From contig JAAESJ010000658.1 in the NCBI GenBank assembly GCA_024229495.1, positions 1 to 43,425 on the forward strand: 43,425 nucleotides of DNA, written 5' to 3'. Position numbers and translations under genes: made by a program. Within the stretch, counting starts at the first letter, position 1; each line of letters opens with the position of its first letter. Below, piece by piece: positions 31,738-40,710 of this stretch. The notes below the pieces were generated by a model, which saw only the letters and a list, made by a program, of their open reading frames with translations, had not been told where the DNA came from and searched no databases. This stretch comes from Verrucomicrobiaceae bacterium. Lineage in GTDB: Bacteria; Verrucomicrobiota; Verrucomicrobiia; Verrucomicrobiales; DEV007.

Positions 31738-33414
31738 TTAAGGTAATGGGAAATCAGCATTGAGGGTTATGACACGATGCCGGATTGAGGTGAGGGCATC
31801 TGAATTGTCACGATTCTCAAGGGCTTCGTGGATAAAATCACCAATTTTCTGCATTTCCTGGTTACCCATGCCACGGGTCGTGACAGCAGGGGTTCCGATG
31901 CGAATCCCTCCTCCCTTGAAGGGGCTTTCAGTATCAAAGGGAATGGAATTCTTGTTCACGGTTATTCCGGCTTCGTCAAGTGTCGCCTGGGCGATTTTTC
32001 CATTAATGCCCTGTGGGCGGACATCAACCATCATCAGGTGGTTGTCCGTTCCTCCTGACACCAGGCGGTAACCGTGATTGCCAAGGGATTCTGCGAGGGT
32101 GGCGGCATTAGCAACTACCTGTTGCTGGTAATCTTTGAACTCCGGCTTCATGGCTTCCTGGAAGCAGGCTGCCTTGGCGGCGATGACGTGCATTAGCGGA
32201 CCACCCTGGATTCCTGGAAAAACCATGGCATCAATTTTCTTTGCCCATTCTTCACCACAAAGGATGAGTCCGCCACGCGGACCCCGCAGGGATTTGTGAG
32301 TGGTGGTGGTAATGAAGTCTGCATGACCGACTGGCGAAGGGTGCACCTCACCGGCTACCAGACCGGCAATATGCGCCATGTCGACAAAGAGCAGTGCGTC
32401 AACGGACTTGGCGATGGAGCTCATGCGCTCGAAATCAATGATTCTTGGGTAGGCTGAGGCGCCGGCAGTGATCATTTTGGGCTTTACCTCCTCAGCTTGC
32501 TGCTGTAGTCGGTCGTAATCGATGTGTTCGCTTTCTTCATTCACTCCATAAGCGGCCACTTTATAGAATTTGCCAGAGAAGTTTGCCGGATGTCCATGGG
32601 TCAAGTGACCGCCGTGAGAGAGATCCATGGCCAGGATGGTATCTCCATATTCAAGTGCCGAAAAGTAAACCGCTGCATTTGCCTGTGAGCCTGAATGTGG
32701 TTGCACATTGGCATGCTGTGAGCCGAAAATTTCCTTGGCGCGCTCGATGGCAAGGGACTCGGCGGTATCCACGTTCTCGCACCCTCCATACCAGCGCCGA
32801 CCCGGGTAGCCTTCAGCATATTTATTGGTCAGGTGGCTTCCCTGCGCTTCACGAACGGCACTGCTGGCAAAGTTTTCGCTGGCGATGAGCTCAATATTGT
32901 TCTGCTGCCGTTCGGATTCACTGTTGATTGCGGCGGCAAGTTCGGGATCCTGAGAGGCGATGGCTCCCGTGCCGGAATTAATCTTTTCTACACGTCGCTC
33001 GTGTCTACCGCCTTTTTCAAATTCGGCAGCAAGGAAAGATTCGACAATCTTAGCGGCATTCTCTTCATCGAGCCGGTGGGCACCAAGACAGAGAACATTA
33101 GCGCCGTTGTGGATGCGCGTGAGGCTGGCATAGTCGGGGGAATCCACGACCGCAGCACGAATTCCCGGATGACGGTTCGCGGCGATGCTCATGCCAATAC
33201 CGGTGTGGCAGACAAGGATTCCAATGTCCACGTTGCCGGATGCGACTTCCCGGCTTACCGCGTGGGCATAGTCAGGGTAGTCGGTGGATTCATCGCAATT
33301 GGTGCCGAGGTCGCGGATTTCGTGTCCTGCACCTTGTAAGCGGGAAGCAATTTTCTGTTTTAGTTTGAAACCGGCGTGGTCGCAGGCAATGGCGATTGAT
33401 TGAAGTGAAGGCAT
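31738..33414 (-). CDS. RpiB-GlyA fusion: ribose-5-phosphate isomerase B + serine hydroxymethyltransferase
   Basis: One unbroken frame of 558 residues joins two enzymes. Residues 1 to about 145 are RpiB (D12-H-A-G, C69[11 protein letters not shown], H102-N-G-A-N), which interconverts ribose 5-phosphate and ribulose 5-phosphate; C69 and H102 match the catalytic residues of E. coli RpiB. Residues about 155-558 are GlyA, the PLP enzyme turning serine plus tetrahydrofolate into glycine and methylene-tetrahydrofolate. It shows [17 protein letters not shown], and the PLP lysine K374 in T-T-T-T-H-K. A short linker (about 145-155) lies near bases 32950-32980. In many Firmicutes the two genes are neighbours together with a phosphatase like the one encoded upstream. 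Both halves look complete. No frameshift is needed. Confidence 0.95.
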   Translation of the reverse strand: MPSLQSIAIACDHAGFKLKQKIASRLQGAGHEIRDLGTNCDESTDYPDYAHAVSREVASGNVDIGILVCHTGIGMSIAANRHPGIRAAVVDSPDYASLTRIHNGANVLCLGAHRLDEENAAKIVESFLAAEFEKGGRHERRVEKINSGTGAIASQDPELAAAINSESERQQNNIELIASENFASSAVREAQGSHLTNKYAEGYPGRRWYGGCENVDTAESLAIERAKEIFGSQHANVQPHSGSQANAAVYFSALEYGDTILAMDLSHGGHLTHGHPANFSGKFYKVAAYGVNEESEHIDYDRLQQQAEEVKPKMITAGASAYPRIIDFERMSSIAKSVDALLFVDMAHIAGLVAGEVHPSPVGHADFITTTTHKSLRGPRGGLILCGEEWAKKIDAMVFPGIQGGPLMHVIAAKAACFQEAMKPEFKDYQQQVVANAATLAESLGNHGYRLVSGGTDNHLMMVDVRPQGINGKIAQATLDEAGITVNKNSIPFDTESPFKGGGIRIGTPAVTTRGMGNQEMQKIGDFIHEALENRDNSDALTSIRHRVITLNADFPLP

Positions 33415-33417
33415 CAG

Positions 33418-33903
33418 TCAGTCTCGATCTTTTTCAGACGGGTTATTAAGGATGAATTTGATTATGCTTGGCAGGGACTCGAGGAGCATTTCACGGACTT
33501 CGGCATATGCACTCATTCCGCCTCCGATAGGATCGGGAATGTCATGCCCCCGGATAGAGTTATCAGCGCAGAATTCCGTGACCAGAAAGCTTTTTTCGGC
33601 TGCCTGCGGGAAAAGTGCCTCAAGGGTATAAAGATGACTGGCAGACATTGCAAAGATGTGGCTGGCACGGTTTAGCAGGTCCGCAGTAATTGCCTGGCTG
33701 CGGTTGCCGGACAGGTCGATGTTTTCAGCGTTAAGGATTGAGAGCGTGTGCTCACTGGGCGGTTGCCCGCCTCCCGTGGCGATGCCTGCTGACTGGATTT
33801 GCCACGGCCCGTCTTCATCGGCAATCATCATCCCAAACAGGCCCTCAGCCATCGGGCTGCGGCAAACATTACCGGTGCAGACAAATAGGATCAGGCGGTT
33901 CAA
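33418..33903 (-). CDS. low-molecular-weight protein phosphatase (Wzb/YwlE-type)
   Basis: The 161-residue cytoplasmic enzyme has the phosphate-binding loop C9-T-G-N-V-C-R15-S near the N-terminus and the general-acid pair D124-P125 in the D-I-P-D-P-I-G-G loop, so the catalytic set is complete. The gene order phosphatase-RpiB-GlyA resembles ywlE-ywlF-glyA of Bacillus, where YwlE removes phosphate from arginine. The position equivalent to the Thr that favours phosphoarginine in YwlE is Val13 here, more like tyrosine phosphatases, so substrate is open. The stop codon is three bases from the fusion gene start, suggesting coupled translation. Confidence 0.9.
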   Translation of the reverse strand: MNRLILFVCTGNVCRSPMAEGLFGMMIADEDGPWQIQSAGIATGGGQPPSEHTLSILNAENIDLSGNRSQAITADLLNRASHIFAMSASHLYTLEALFPQAAEKSFLVTEFCADNSIRGHDIPDPIGGGMSAYAEVREMLLESLPSIIKFILNNPSEKDRD

Positions 33904-33944
33904 GGTGCCACGGTAAAGTAAAAGGTCACCATGAGTGGGTGGGA

Positions 33945-34616
33945 TCAGATTTTTGAGCGCTCAACCCGGGATTTGTGAGTATTGTCAATATCGTCAAAAG
34001 AACCTTGGTCAAGGATCTTAGCTCTGAGGAAATCATTCGCCTTATTCCTCACTCTCCGGCTGAAATCCTCAAACTGCATCATTTCATTAATGCTGCTGGG
34101 CAGGAGCAGGAAGTTGGCAATGTGTTGTTTGATGGAACCATTAATTGAAGGGACGATGAAATATCCGACTACGGCTTTTTCACCGGCCCAGTGCCCCTCG
34201 GTGATGATCGGGGTCAGTCCCTGCTCAAGTCGGTTGATAGCGGCGTCATCATTGAGCAGGCCGAAGCTTCGAGCGTTATCGTAGTTGATCTCCAGGGAAT
34301 CTGCGATTGCATTCACGGGGAACTTTTCTGAGGCTTCTGAACTCTGGATTGCCTCTTGGATTACCATGTTGATTTCAAACTTTTCCCCCATGATTTCTTC
34401 AATCTGGCGCAGGGCATCAATTGACTTGTAGAAACGTTCCCAGGCACGTTTGTCGGCCTTTGGGGAATCGGTTTTCACTTTAGCGGTGATCAGTTCGCCG
34501 AGCTCATCGATGAGAAAGCTCTTGGTTTTTTGACTTTTCCTGTGTCCCCACCAGAACGAGAACCCGATACACAGGAGTATCAGGAAAATAATCTTCCAGA
34601 ATTGGTCTAGTATCAT
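33945..34616 (-). CDS. membrane-anchored protein of unknown function
   Basis: The 223-residue protein has a single N-terminal membrane anchor (about 7-23, I-I-F-L-I-L-L-C-I-G-F-S-F-W-W-G) followed by a basic stretch, so the body (about 25-223) is probably cytoplasmic. The body is mostly helical and charged with no motif that I recognise; an internal V-V-G-Y-F-I-V-P strand may form part of a small alpha/beta fold. It stands between the PilT-like gene (67 bases) and the phosphatase gene (41 bases), all on the minus strand. Neither neighbour gives a firm hint of function. Confidence 0.75.
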   Translation of the reverse strand: MILDQFWKIIFLILLCIGFSFWWGHRKSQKTKSFLIDELGELITAKVKTDSPKADKRAWERFYKSIDALRQIEEIMGEKFEINMVIQEAIQSSEASEKFPVNAIADSLEINYDNARSFGLLNDDAAINRLEQGLTPIITEGHWAGEKAVVGYFIVPSINGSIKQHIANFLLLPSSINEMMQFEDFSRRVRNKANDFLRAKILDQGSFDDIDNTHKSRVERSKI

Positions 34617-34683
34617 GATTTTCTGCTTCGGGTTTAAATTATCAGTGAAAGCTGCCCGTTGCGCAAGCTCTCCGGGTTACCTT

Positions 34684-35769
34684 CTATTTGGTGGCCTGTA
34701 TAACGCTATTGTAACGCTCCTCAATAAACTCTGAGTCACGGCAATGAATGATGGCATCATTATAGGATATATGTCGGTTTACAAGGAGGTGTGCCAGACT
34801 TTCATCAATGGCGTGCATTCCTTCCTGTGAGCCAATCTGGATCAACCCGAGGAGTTGCTCAAATTTCCGCTCGATAATACATGCGCGGATGCCGTGATTG
34901 ACCCTCATTATTTCTGAGGCCATCACCCTTCCGGGTTGATCCTGTCGCATAAGCAGGCGTTGTGAGATCACTCCCTCCAGGCAGTTGGCAAGTTGCGTGA
35001 CAATCATTTCCTGTTGTTCGGCAGGAAATACATCGATTAACCGGTCGAGGGATTTTGGTGCGTCAATGGTATGCAACGTGGCAATGACCAGGTGGCCTGT
35101 TTCAGCCGCCGTGATTGCCGTGCGTATTGTTTCAAGGTCTCTTAGCTCACTTACCACAATGACATCGGGATCCTGTCGCAGGGCTGAACGCAGTGCGTTG
35201 GAGAAGCTTTTGGTGTCTTCGCCTATTTCGCGTTGTTTAACCAGGCCGCATGCGTGCTCAAAGACATATTCGATCGGGTCTTCAATGGTGACTGCAACGA
35301 CCGAGCGTTCGCGGAGTATTTTCTGTATCATCGCCGCGATGGTTGTCGTCTTGCCGGCACCGGTGACACCGGTAACCAGCACCAGGCCCTGCTGGAGGTT
35401 GCACAGGTCGGAGACAGTTTGGGCGTGTCCAAGTTGCTCGAGTGTGGGAATTTCCGTGGGAATAAATCGGAATGCTCCCTCAATGGTGCCGCGAACATAG
35501 TGGGCATTGGCTCTGAAGCGGCCAACACCCTTCACCGCCACTGAAAAGTCGAGTTCAAGGTTTTCCTCGAGCCTACTGCGCTGGGACTCGGTAATCACCC
35601 CGAGTACGAGTTCCTTTGCCTCATCGGGATCGATGTCATGATCCTCGAGGGGGGTTAGCAGGCCGTTTATGCGGCAGGCCGGGGGTGCTCCTGCCGTGAT
35701 GTGCAGGTCAGAGCCCCCCTGACTCTTGGTTTGTGTCAGGTAATCGACGATGTGGCGTTTTTCACTCAT
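34684..35769 (-). CDS. PilT-family type IV pilus retraction ATPase
   Basis: The 361-residue hexameric motor ATPase is of the PilT/VirB11 class. It shows an N-terminal PAS-like domain with G-S-D-L-H-I-T-A-G (19-27), the Walker A loop G134-V-T-G-A-G-K140-T-T, the Asp box T-I-E-D-P-I-E-Y, a Walker B-like strand D-V-I-V-V-S-E-L-R-D, and the His box G-H-L-V-I-A-T-L-H-T. Walker A has Ala for the usual Ser (G-A-G-K). The C-terminal region where PilT has A-I-R-N-L-I-R-E reads G-I-R-A-C-I-I-E, altered. PilT retracts type IV pili in twitching. The gene starts nine bases after a second PilT-family gene. No pilin or assembly gene is in the window. Confidence 0.92.
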   Translation of the reverse strand: MSEKRHIVDYLTQTKSQGGSDLHITAGAPPACRINGLLTPLEDHDIDPDEAKELVLGVITESQRSRLEENLELDFSVAVKGVGRFRANAHYVRGTIEGAFRFIPTEIPTLEQLGHAQTVSDLCNLQQGLVLVTGVTGAGKTTTIAAMIQKILRERSVVAVTIEDPIEYVFEHACGLVKQREIGEDTKSFSNALRSALRQDPDVIVVSELRDLETIRTAITAAETGHLVIATLHTIDAPKSLDRLIDVFPAEQQEMIVTQLANCLEGVISQRLLMRQDQPGRVMASEIMRVNHGIRACIIERKFEQLLGLIQIGSQEGMHAIDESLAHLLVNRHISYNDAIIHCRDSEFIEERYNSVIQATK

Positions 35770-35778
35770 GGGATTGGA

Positions 35779-36849
35779 TCAGGAAATGCCGCGCATGGCG
35801 CGATCGAAGTCAGATTCACTGCCTGAAGCGTTAGCGGCTTCTGCTTGGGTAAGGAGTCCTGCCTGGGCACTTTCGACCAGGGATTGCATGAATAGCTTGT
35901 TATTTGGGTTGTCTCCCCTTGCCATAAAGTCAATAATTTCAGGGATTCTCGATTCACGAAGGTAGGTGCGCACCACCCCGGTGTTTTCGACATGTTCGGT
36001 GACGAGGTGCAAGCCCCCATTGGCGGCACAGAGAAGCTTCTGGCAACAGATTCCCACCAGAAGATTGGATAATAATAGGAGCTGGGAGACGCGCTCACTG
36101 CTGGGGAAGAGGTTGGTCAGTCTTTCAACGGTTTCCGAGACGTTGGCACTGTGCAGGGTTGCCAGGACGAGGTGCCCGGTCTCGGCTGCCTGCAGGGCAA
36201 TTTGCGCGGTTTCAGGATCCCGTATTTCACCAAGGAGGATGACATCAGGAGCCTGTCGCAGGGAACTGCGCAGACCACGGGCGAAGGAATCCGTGTCAGT
36301 GTGGACTTCCCGCTGGGTAAAAAGGCTCTTCTTCGACTCGAAGAGGTATTCGATGGGATCCTCAATGGTGACCACGTGTTTGTTCAGCTGATTGTTTAGC
36401 CATTCCAAGCAGGAGGCAAGCGTGGTGGACTTTCCTGATCCGGTGGGGCCGGTAATGAGGACGATTCCTGATGCGGATTGCACCCACTTGGTCAGCAGTT
36501 CAACCGGCAACCCGAGTGAACCCAGGTCTGGAATCTCGGTATTGATCTGTCGCAGGACGGCTCCCAGTTTCCCGAGGTGCCGGTGGAGGTTCACCCTGAA
36601 GCGGACATTATTGTGCGCCACGTAGCTTGTATCCCTGTCACCATCATAGCCGGGATCAGCCCCGCAACGTTTCCAGAATGCCTCCATATCCTCGGTTTCA
36701 ACCGGATTCTCTCCCGCGATCATTAATTCTCCACTCACTTTCATGCGGGCGATATTGCCTTCACTAAGGAAGATGTCACTGGCCTTATGCTCGTGTGCTG
36801 CCTTGATTAGGGACTCGATCATGGAACTCATCACTGCGATCTTTAACAT
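35779..36849 (-). CDS. PilT/PilU-family ATPase, second copy
   Basis: The 356-residue paralogue of the neighbour has Walker A G134-P-T-G-S-G-K140-S-T, Asp box T-I-E-D-P-I-E-Y, Walker B D-V-I-L-L-G-E-I-R-D and His box G-H-L-V-L-A-T-L-H-S, all close to consensus. The part replacing A-I-R-N-L-I-R-E is T-Y-L-R-E-S-R-I, and the tail is Ala/Ser-rich, as in PilU-like auxiliary motors. PilT/PilU pairs act together in retraction, so a two-motor unit is likely (inference). The start is uncertain: ATG 36849 is used, but in-frame ATGs follow at residues 7 and 10, and none has a convincing Shine-Dalgarno site. It is the first gene of the minus-strand run to zwf. Confidence 0.9.
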   Translation of the reverse strand: MLKIAVMSSMIESLIKAAHEHKASDIFLSEGNIARMKVSGELMIAGENPVETEDMEAFWKRCGADPGYDGDRDTSYVAHNNVRFRVNLHRHLGKLGAVLRQINTEIPDLGSLGLPVELLTKWVQSASGIVLITGPTGSGKSTTLASCLEWLNNQLNKHVVTIEDPIEYLFESKKSLFTQREVHTDTDSFARGLRSSLRQAPDVILLGEIRDPETAQIALQAAETGHLVLATLHSANVSETVERLTNLFPSSERVSQLLLLSNLLVGICCQKLLCAANGGLHLVTEHVENTGVVRTYLRESRIPEIIDFMARGDNPNNKLFMQSLVESAQAGLLTQAEAANASGSESDFDRAMRGIS

Positions 36850-36949
36850 TCACTGGGCGACGTGACAAGCGCCATCGGCGGTGCCATGTTGTCTGTGAAA
36901 TGGCTTGAATCTGCATGGGGCGGGTTTGTATTTGAATAAATCAGCAACA

Positions 36950-38053
36950 ATGAAGATATTTCTCATCAGGGGCGGAAAGTGCGCCGGGCCGTTTCAAGCC
37001 GGGGAATTACGTCAGAAAATAAGCAGTGGCGGGGTTTCCCCGGGTGAATTGGCCTGGGGGGCGGGACTGGATGACTGGAGCACCTTGGAGAAGGTGCTGG
37101 CCAAGGCTGAGGACATGAGTGCATCAGGAGAGGGTGACTCCGTGGATCAGGAAAGTCTTGTCCCTCCACCTGTTCCTGAATCCTCCCGGCGTGAGAAATC
37201 AACGAAACTGCAATCTGTGCCCGTGCCTTCGCCCGGGGACGGGGGACAATATCAATCCCCGATCCAGGCGGTGCCGGACGCTGCGGAAAAGCAGCGCGAG
37301 GCAAAACGTTCCGGCGCAGCATCCGCCGCCCGCCCTAATGCCCTTGGGTTTCTGCGCTGGATTGGCGTGTTGGCTGTGCTGTTTTTCCTGGTGACTGCCT
37401 TCATGCCATGGGTGAGGACCACCACCGCTGCGGGCAGGACTGAACTGAGCGCGGTGAAGATGGTGTTGGCGGCGGAAGAGGAAGTGGCATTGCCCGGCCA
37501 GACCGTTGCGCCCAAGTATTTCGGTTTGTCAAAGATGATCCTTGTCGTTTCACTAATACTGGCGCTTTTGATCGGATTGATTTCCGTTTCAAATATCCTG
37601 AGCCGTGATGCGGAAAACTCGGGGCTTGGCATCCTGATCTCGGGGGTGCTATTTGTCGCCCTGGTGTTTATTGGGGTGGTGTATGATCATTTTTTTGAGA
37701 GAGAGTTTAATACCGCTCTCGCTCAGGCTCTTCCGGGTGTCGAGGATCAGGACATTTCCTTCAAGATGGATTACGGCTTTTATCTTGCCTTGGCATCGGT
37801 GATCCTGATGACGGGTTGCCTAATGATACCGAAGGTTGTAGCCGGATCGCTTCTTCCGGTGATGGTGCCGTTTTTTGTAGCAGTGGCCATTGCCTCCGGA
37901 TTCGGGGGATTCGGGTTTTTGCGCATGGGGTCGCGCAATGCCCTGCAGAAGGCATACGGTGACGTCAAGCAGCTGCTGCCGTCATCTGACGCTGACAATC
38001 AGGGGGGCGATAAAGCCGACGGGGATGCTGATGAGGGCTCCCCGCCTGAATAA
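36950..38053 (+). CDS. GYF_2-domain polytopic membrane protein
   Basis: Counted from ATG 36950 the protein has 367 residues; an in-frame TTG at 36905 would add 15. The N-terminal GYF_2 (DUF4339) domain (about 1-50) shows G-P-F-Q-A-G-E-L and L-A-W-G-A-G-L-D-D-W-S-T-L, a peptide-binding fold frequent on bacterial membrane proteins. A Pro/Ser/Glu-rich linker (about 55-120) leads to about five transmembrane helices (near 124-147, 187-212, 224-248, 275-300 and 304-328) and an acidic tail. The cytoplasmic GYF domain probably recruits a proline-rich partner (family inference). It is divergent from the PilT pair with 100 bases between the starts. The function is unknown. Confidence 0.82.
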   Translation: MKIFLIRGGKCAGPFQAGELRQKISSGGVSPGELAWGAGLDDWSTLEKVLAKAEDMSASGEGDSVDQESLVPPPVPESSRREKSTKLQSVPVPSPGDGGQYQSPIQAVPDAAEKQREAKRSGAASAARPNALGFLRWIGVLAVLFFLVTAFMPWVRTTTAAGRTELSAVKMVLAAEEEVALPGQTVAPKYFGLSKMILVVSLILALLIGLISVSNILSRDAENSGLGILISGVLFVALVFIGVVYDHFFEREFNTALAQALPGVEDQDISFKMDYGFYLALASVILMTGCLMIPKVVAGSLLPVMVPFFVAVAIASGFGGFGFLRMGSRNALQKAYGDVKQLLPSSDADNQGGDKADGDADEGSPPE

Positions 38054-38082
38054 GGGAGAGAAGAGATGTTGCCGGTGGGCAG

Positions 38083-39645
38083 TTACTTCGGCGGGTTGTA
38101 GATCAGTCGCATGCTTTCCTCGAGGTCTTCTTTGGTCGGGGTTGGTGATGCAATTCCATTATCGGGGATGGCAAGCTTCGCGGTCCAGGCAACCCCGTTG
38201 AGGACTGTCTTGCGGAAGTTGTCGTCACTCCAGTTCTTGTGGTAATGGAGTCCGGTGAAGCCAAATCCGCGTCCTTCATTATAGTCTTCACCGCGCTGGT
38301 AGCACCATGCGACGTGCTGCGGTTCTCCTGCGGCTACTGCCTTGCGCACTGTTGGGTTGCCGGAATGCGCTCCGTCACCCCTTTTCATGGTTGCCGCTGG
38401 TGCGATTGCCGAGAGGATTGGCGTGACGCCCTGCATATTGCCCCGGAATTTCATGTGGAAATACCACTCGTCATTGGATTCAAAGGGCTTGATGCCGTTG
38501 GCTGCCGGATGATTGGGGAAAACCTTGAAATTTGCTACCCAGTGGGGATTGACTGACCAGTGGGCCTGGAAAAAGCCGCCCATCCAGTTGAGCATGCCTT
38601 TCCCGGACGGACCGACCGGCACCTCCACTCCGTAGTGCAGGCAGGCAAGGCCGACTCCCTTGCGCATTAACTTGTCAAACTCGGCAACATGACGATTGAC
38701 CAGATGGCCGCCACCACCCGTGCAGAAGAAAACGACCGTGTCCGCTCCCTCAAAGAACTTGTCAGGATCGGCAGGCCAATTGATGGAATAGGCGGACTCG
38801 ACCTTGCCGGGATAGGCCTTTTCAAGCCAGGCTCCAATCAGCCTGCAGCCTGCAGCATATTCATGTTGGCCGCGGCCGTGTGAACCTTTGTGGGAAACAA
38901 AGCAGACCTTCTTGGTGTCCTGCCCCTTGTCTCCTTTGTTGCCCTTGTGCTCTTTGAGCATGATGTCCTTAAACTGGACTTTCATCGGCGGGCCTGCGTG
39001 CAGTTGCAGGGCAATTAACCCGTCTCCGCGCTTCTTGGGTCCGTTATCGGTGACCTCCGCCATCAAGGTGCCGTTGATGGACTGCTTGATGTTGTTGCCC
39101 TTGGCAATGATGTGATACTCGTTCCAGTCCCCCTTCTTGATGGCCTTGTTGAGCTCGGCAGGGTTGCCAACCGGTTTGCCCTGTATCTTCTTGCCGTCTT
39201 CGCCGACGGTGACGCGTTGCCCGCGCTTGGCAAAGACGCCACCAAACCTTTCACCGTAAAGGGTTCCGCTCCAGTTGTCGCCGGCCTCGAAATCAGACTG
39301 GTAGCCGCCGATTCTCCATTCATCAGGCCCATCAATCTTGAAACTGCGGATCTGTATTCCTGAGTTACCGCCGTTGATCTTGAACTTGAGCTTCAGTTCA
39401 AAATCGGCAGGGTTGCCACCTCCCCAGATGATGAAGGTGTTGCCCCTGGTTGGATTTTCCTTGGTGGTCTGGCCGGTGATGGCGCCGTCCTGGACGCTCC
39501 AGAATTTCGGGTCTCCGTTCCAGTTTTTGAGCGATTTGCCGTCAAAGATCGGTTTAAATCCGGCATCTGCCTTGCCCGCGTGGTGATCCGCGCGTGCCTG
39601 GAGGGTAAACAGTGTCAACAGGGTGATATAGGTGAGAGTCTTCAT
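38083..39645 (-). CDS. secreted DUF1080 (3-keto-disaccharide hydrolase) + ThuA fusion
   Basis: The 520-residue protein has a signal peptide (1-19). Residues about 28-235 form a DUF1080 concanavalin-like domain (F-x-P-I-F-D-G-K-S-L-K-N-W start, G-N-S-G-I-Q-I-R, W-N-E-Y-H-I-I-A-K-G-N), a family that includes 3-keto-glycoside hydrolases. Residues about 248-500 form a ThuA-like domain related to glutamine amidotransferase folds (K-V-C-F-V-S-H-K-G-S-H-G, F-C-T-G-G-G-G-H, A-C-L-H-Y-G), linked in trehalose-utilisation loci to sugar oxidation. A short Lys/Gly linker joins them. Both domains commonly occur as separate genes in sugar-oxidation clusters of PVC bacteria; here one chain carries both. It probably acts on sugars in the periplasm. 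It is a single gene between two plus-strand genes. Confidence 0.9.
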   Translation of the reverse strand: MKTLTYITLLTLFTLQARADHHAGKADAGFKPIFDGKSLKNWNGDPKFWSVQDGAITGQTTKENPTRGNTFIIWGGGNPADFELKLKFKINGGNSGIQIRSFKIDGPDEWRIGGYQSDFEAGDNWSGTLYGERFGGVFAKRGQRVTVGEDGKKIQGKPVGNPAELNKAIKKGDWNEYHIIAKGNNIKQSINGTLMAEVTDNGPKKRGDGLIALQLHAGPPMKVQFKDIMLKEHKGNKGDKGQDTKKVCFVSHKGSHGRGQHEYAAGCRLIGAWLEKAYPGKVESAYSINWPADPDKFFEGADTVVFFCTGGGGHLVNRHVAEFDKLMRKGVGLACLHYGVEVPVGPSGKGMLNWMGGFFQAHWSVNPHWVANFKVFPNHPAANGIKPFESNDEWYFHMKFRGNMQGVTPILSAIAPAATMKRGDGAHSGNPTVRKAVAAGEPQHVAWCYQRGEDYNEGRGFGFTGLHYHKNWSDDNFRKTVLNGVAWTAKLAIPDNGIASPTPTKEDLEESMRLIYNPPK

Positions 39646-39681
39646 GGTTTTTTGCTGTAATGGCCTTTATTATTAAACCTC

Positions 39682-40611
39682 GTGGAGGTAATGTCGAGTC
39701 TTGAGCATGTCTCAACCGGGGTAAATATCTTTTTCAGTCCTTCTGTCGACAAGATATGGGCCATGAACGATATTAATGGCCGATTTTTTGATTGCGCCAT
39801 GCCGCACGACCCAGATACAGACCCCTCCATTATCATTGATCCTGCCGCCACCGGATCAGGAACCGGGGAATCCATGTTTGATGCCCTGCTGATGCACTTC
39901 GCGGGGAAGGAAACCACTGATGAACTTGATCCACGGGTGGTCAAGGCCCTGCGTGCGGAGTTTGAGCGCAGTGAATTCTTCGGTGATGACATGCGCAGGT
40001 TATGGGCCATGTGCGAGAGGGTGGTGGTGCAGTCCGGGCGGGTGCCGGGAGGAACAGGGAGTGTCATCAACCTGTTAAACCTTGCATGTGGCTATTGTGA
40101 GGAAGGTGCCGTGCTGTCGGCTTTCTGGGGTCGTTCAGGAAAGCGGGTTCGGCAGTTTGCCATGGATCTTCGCCATGCCGAGATCGACAAGGCCAGACGA
40201 CGCTATGCGGCGACGGAAAGGATGTTTGAGGCGGCAGCGGGCGGGAAGATCCGCCGCCGTGACGAGGGGCTGGATGTGGAATTCATTGCCGATGACGCGA
40301 CTCACCTAGTGGGTTACGGTGAGATTCCTGAGAATTATGACGTGGTTTTTATCCGGCACCAGAACCTCTGGCATGACCGCACCACGTGGCAGCGCATTTA
40401 CGAGTTTGCCCTCGCACGAATTGCCGATAATGGCTTGCTGTTGATTACCTCCTATTTTGACCGTGAGCACCTCCTTGCCCTGGAGCTGCTCAAGTCGCTT
40501 GGCGGGGAAATTCTTGTCAGCGAGCGTAACCGGAGCTCGCGTGAACTTTCTTACCCGGGAAAATCCGTGGATCGTCATGTGGCGGCAATCGCCCGCGGGC
40601 AAAGTTCCTAG
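39682..40611 (+). CDS. SAM-dependent methyltransferase-like protein
   Basis: The frame gives up to 309 residues. A central Rossmann-like region has I-N-L-L-N-L-A-C-G-Y-C-E-E-G (motif I-like, glycine loop altered), then V-R-Q-F-A-M-D-L-R-H (acidic residue after strand 2), then V-E-F-I-A-D-D-A-T-H, N-Y-D-V-V-F-I-R-H-Q-N, and a late strand L-L-L-I-T-S-Y-F-D. These fit a class I methyltransferase, but the loop is not canonical, so SAM binding is not certain. The start is unsettled: GTG 39682, ATG 39691 (GGAGGT only one base before it) and ATG 39763 are all possible. It is divergent from the DUF1080-ThuA gene (36 bases between the starts). No substrate is suggested by its neighbours. Confidence 0.75.
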   Translation: MEVMSSLEHVSTGVNIFFSPSVDKIWAMNDINGRFFDCAMPHDPDTDPSIIIDPAATGSGTGESMFDALLMHFAGKETTDELDPRVVKALRAEFERSEFFGDDMRRLWAMCERVVVQSGRVPGGTGSVINLLNLACGYCEEGAVLSAFWGRSGKRVRQFAMDLRHAEIDKARRRYAATERMFEAAAGGKIRRRDEGLDVEFIADDATHLVGYGEIPENYDVVFIRHQNLWHDRTTWQRIYEFALARIADNGLLLITSYFDREHLLALELLKSLGGEILVSERNRSSRELSYPGKSVDRHVAAIARGQSS

Positions 40612-40710
40612 ACGGGGGTGTTCTTCCGTTCATTGAGTGCATCAATGTGGTGATCATTTTTATTGATTTTACTATGGTTCTAATCGGACCATTGTTCACT
40701 TCCTGATCCG

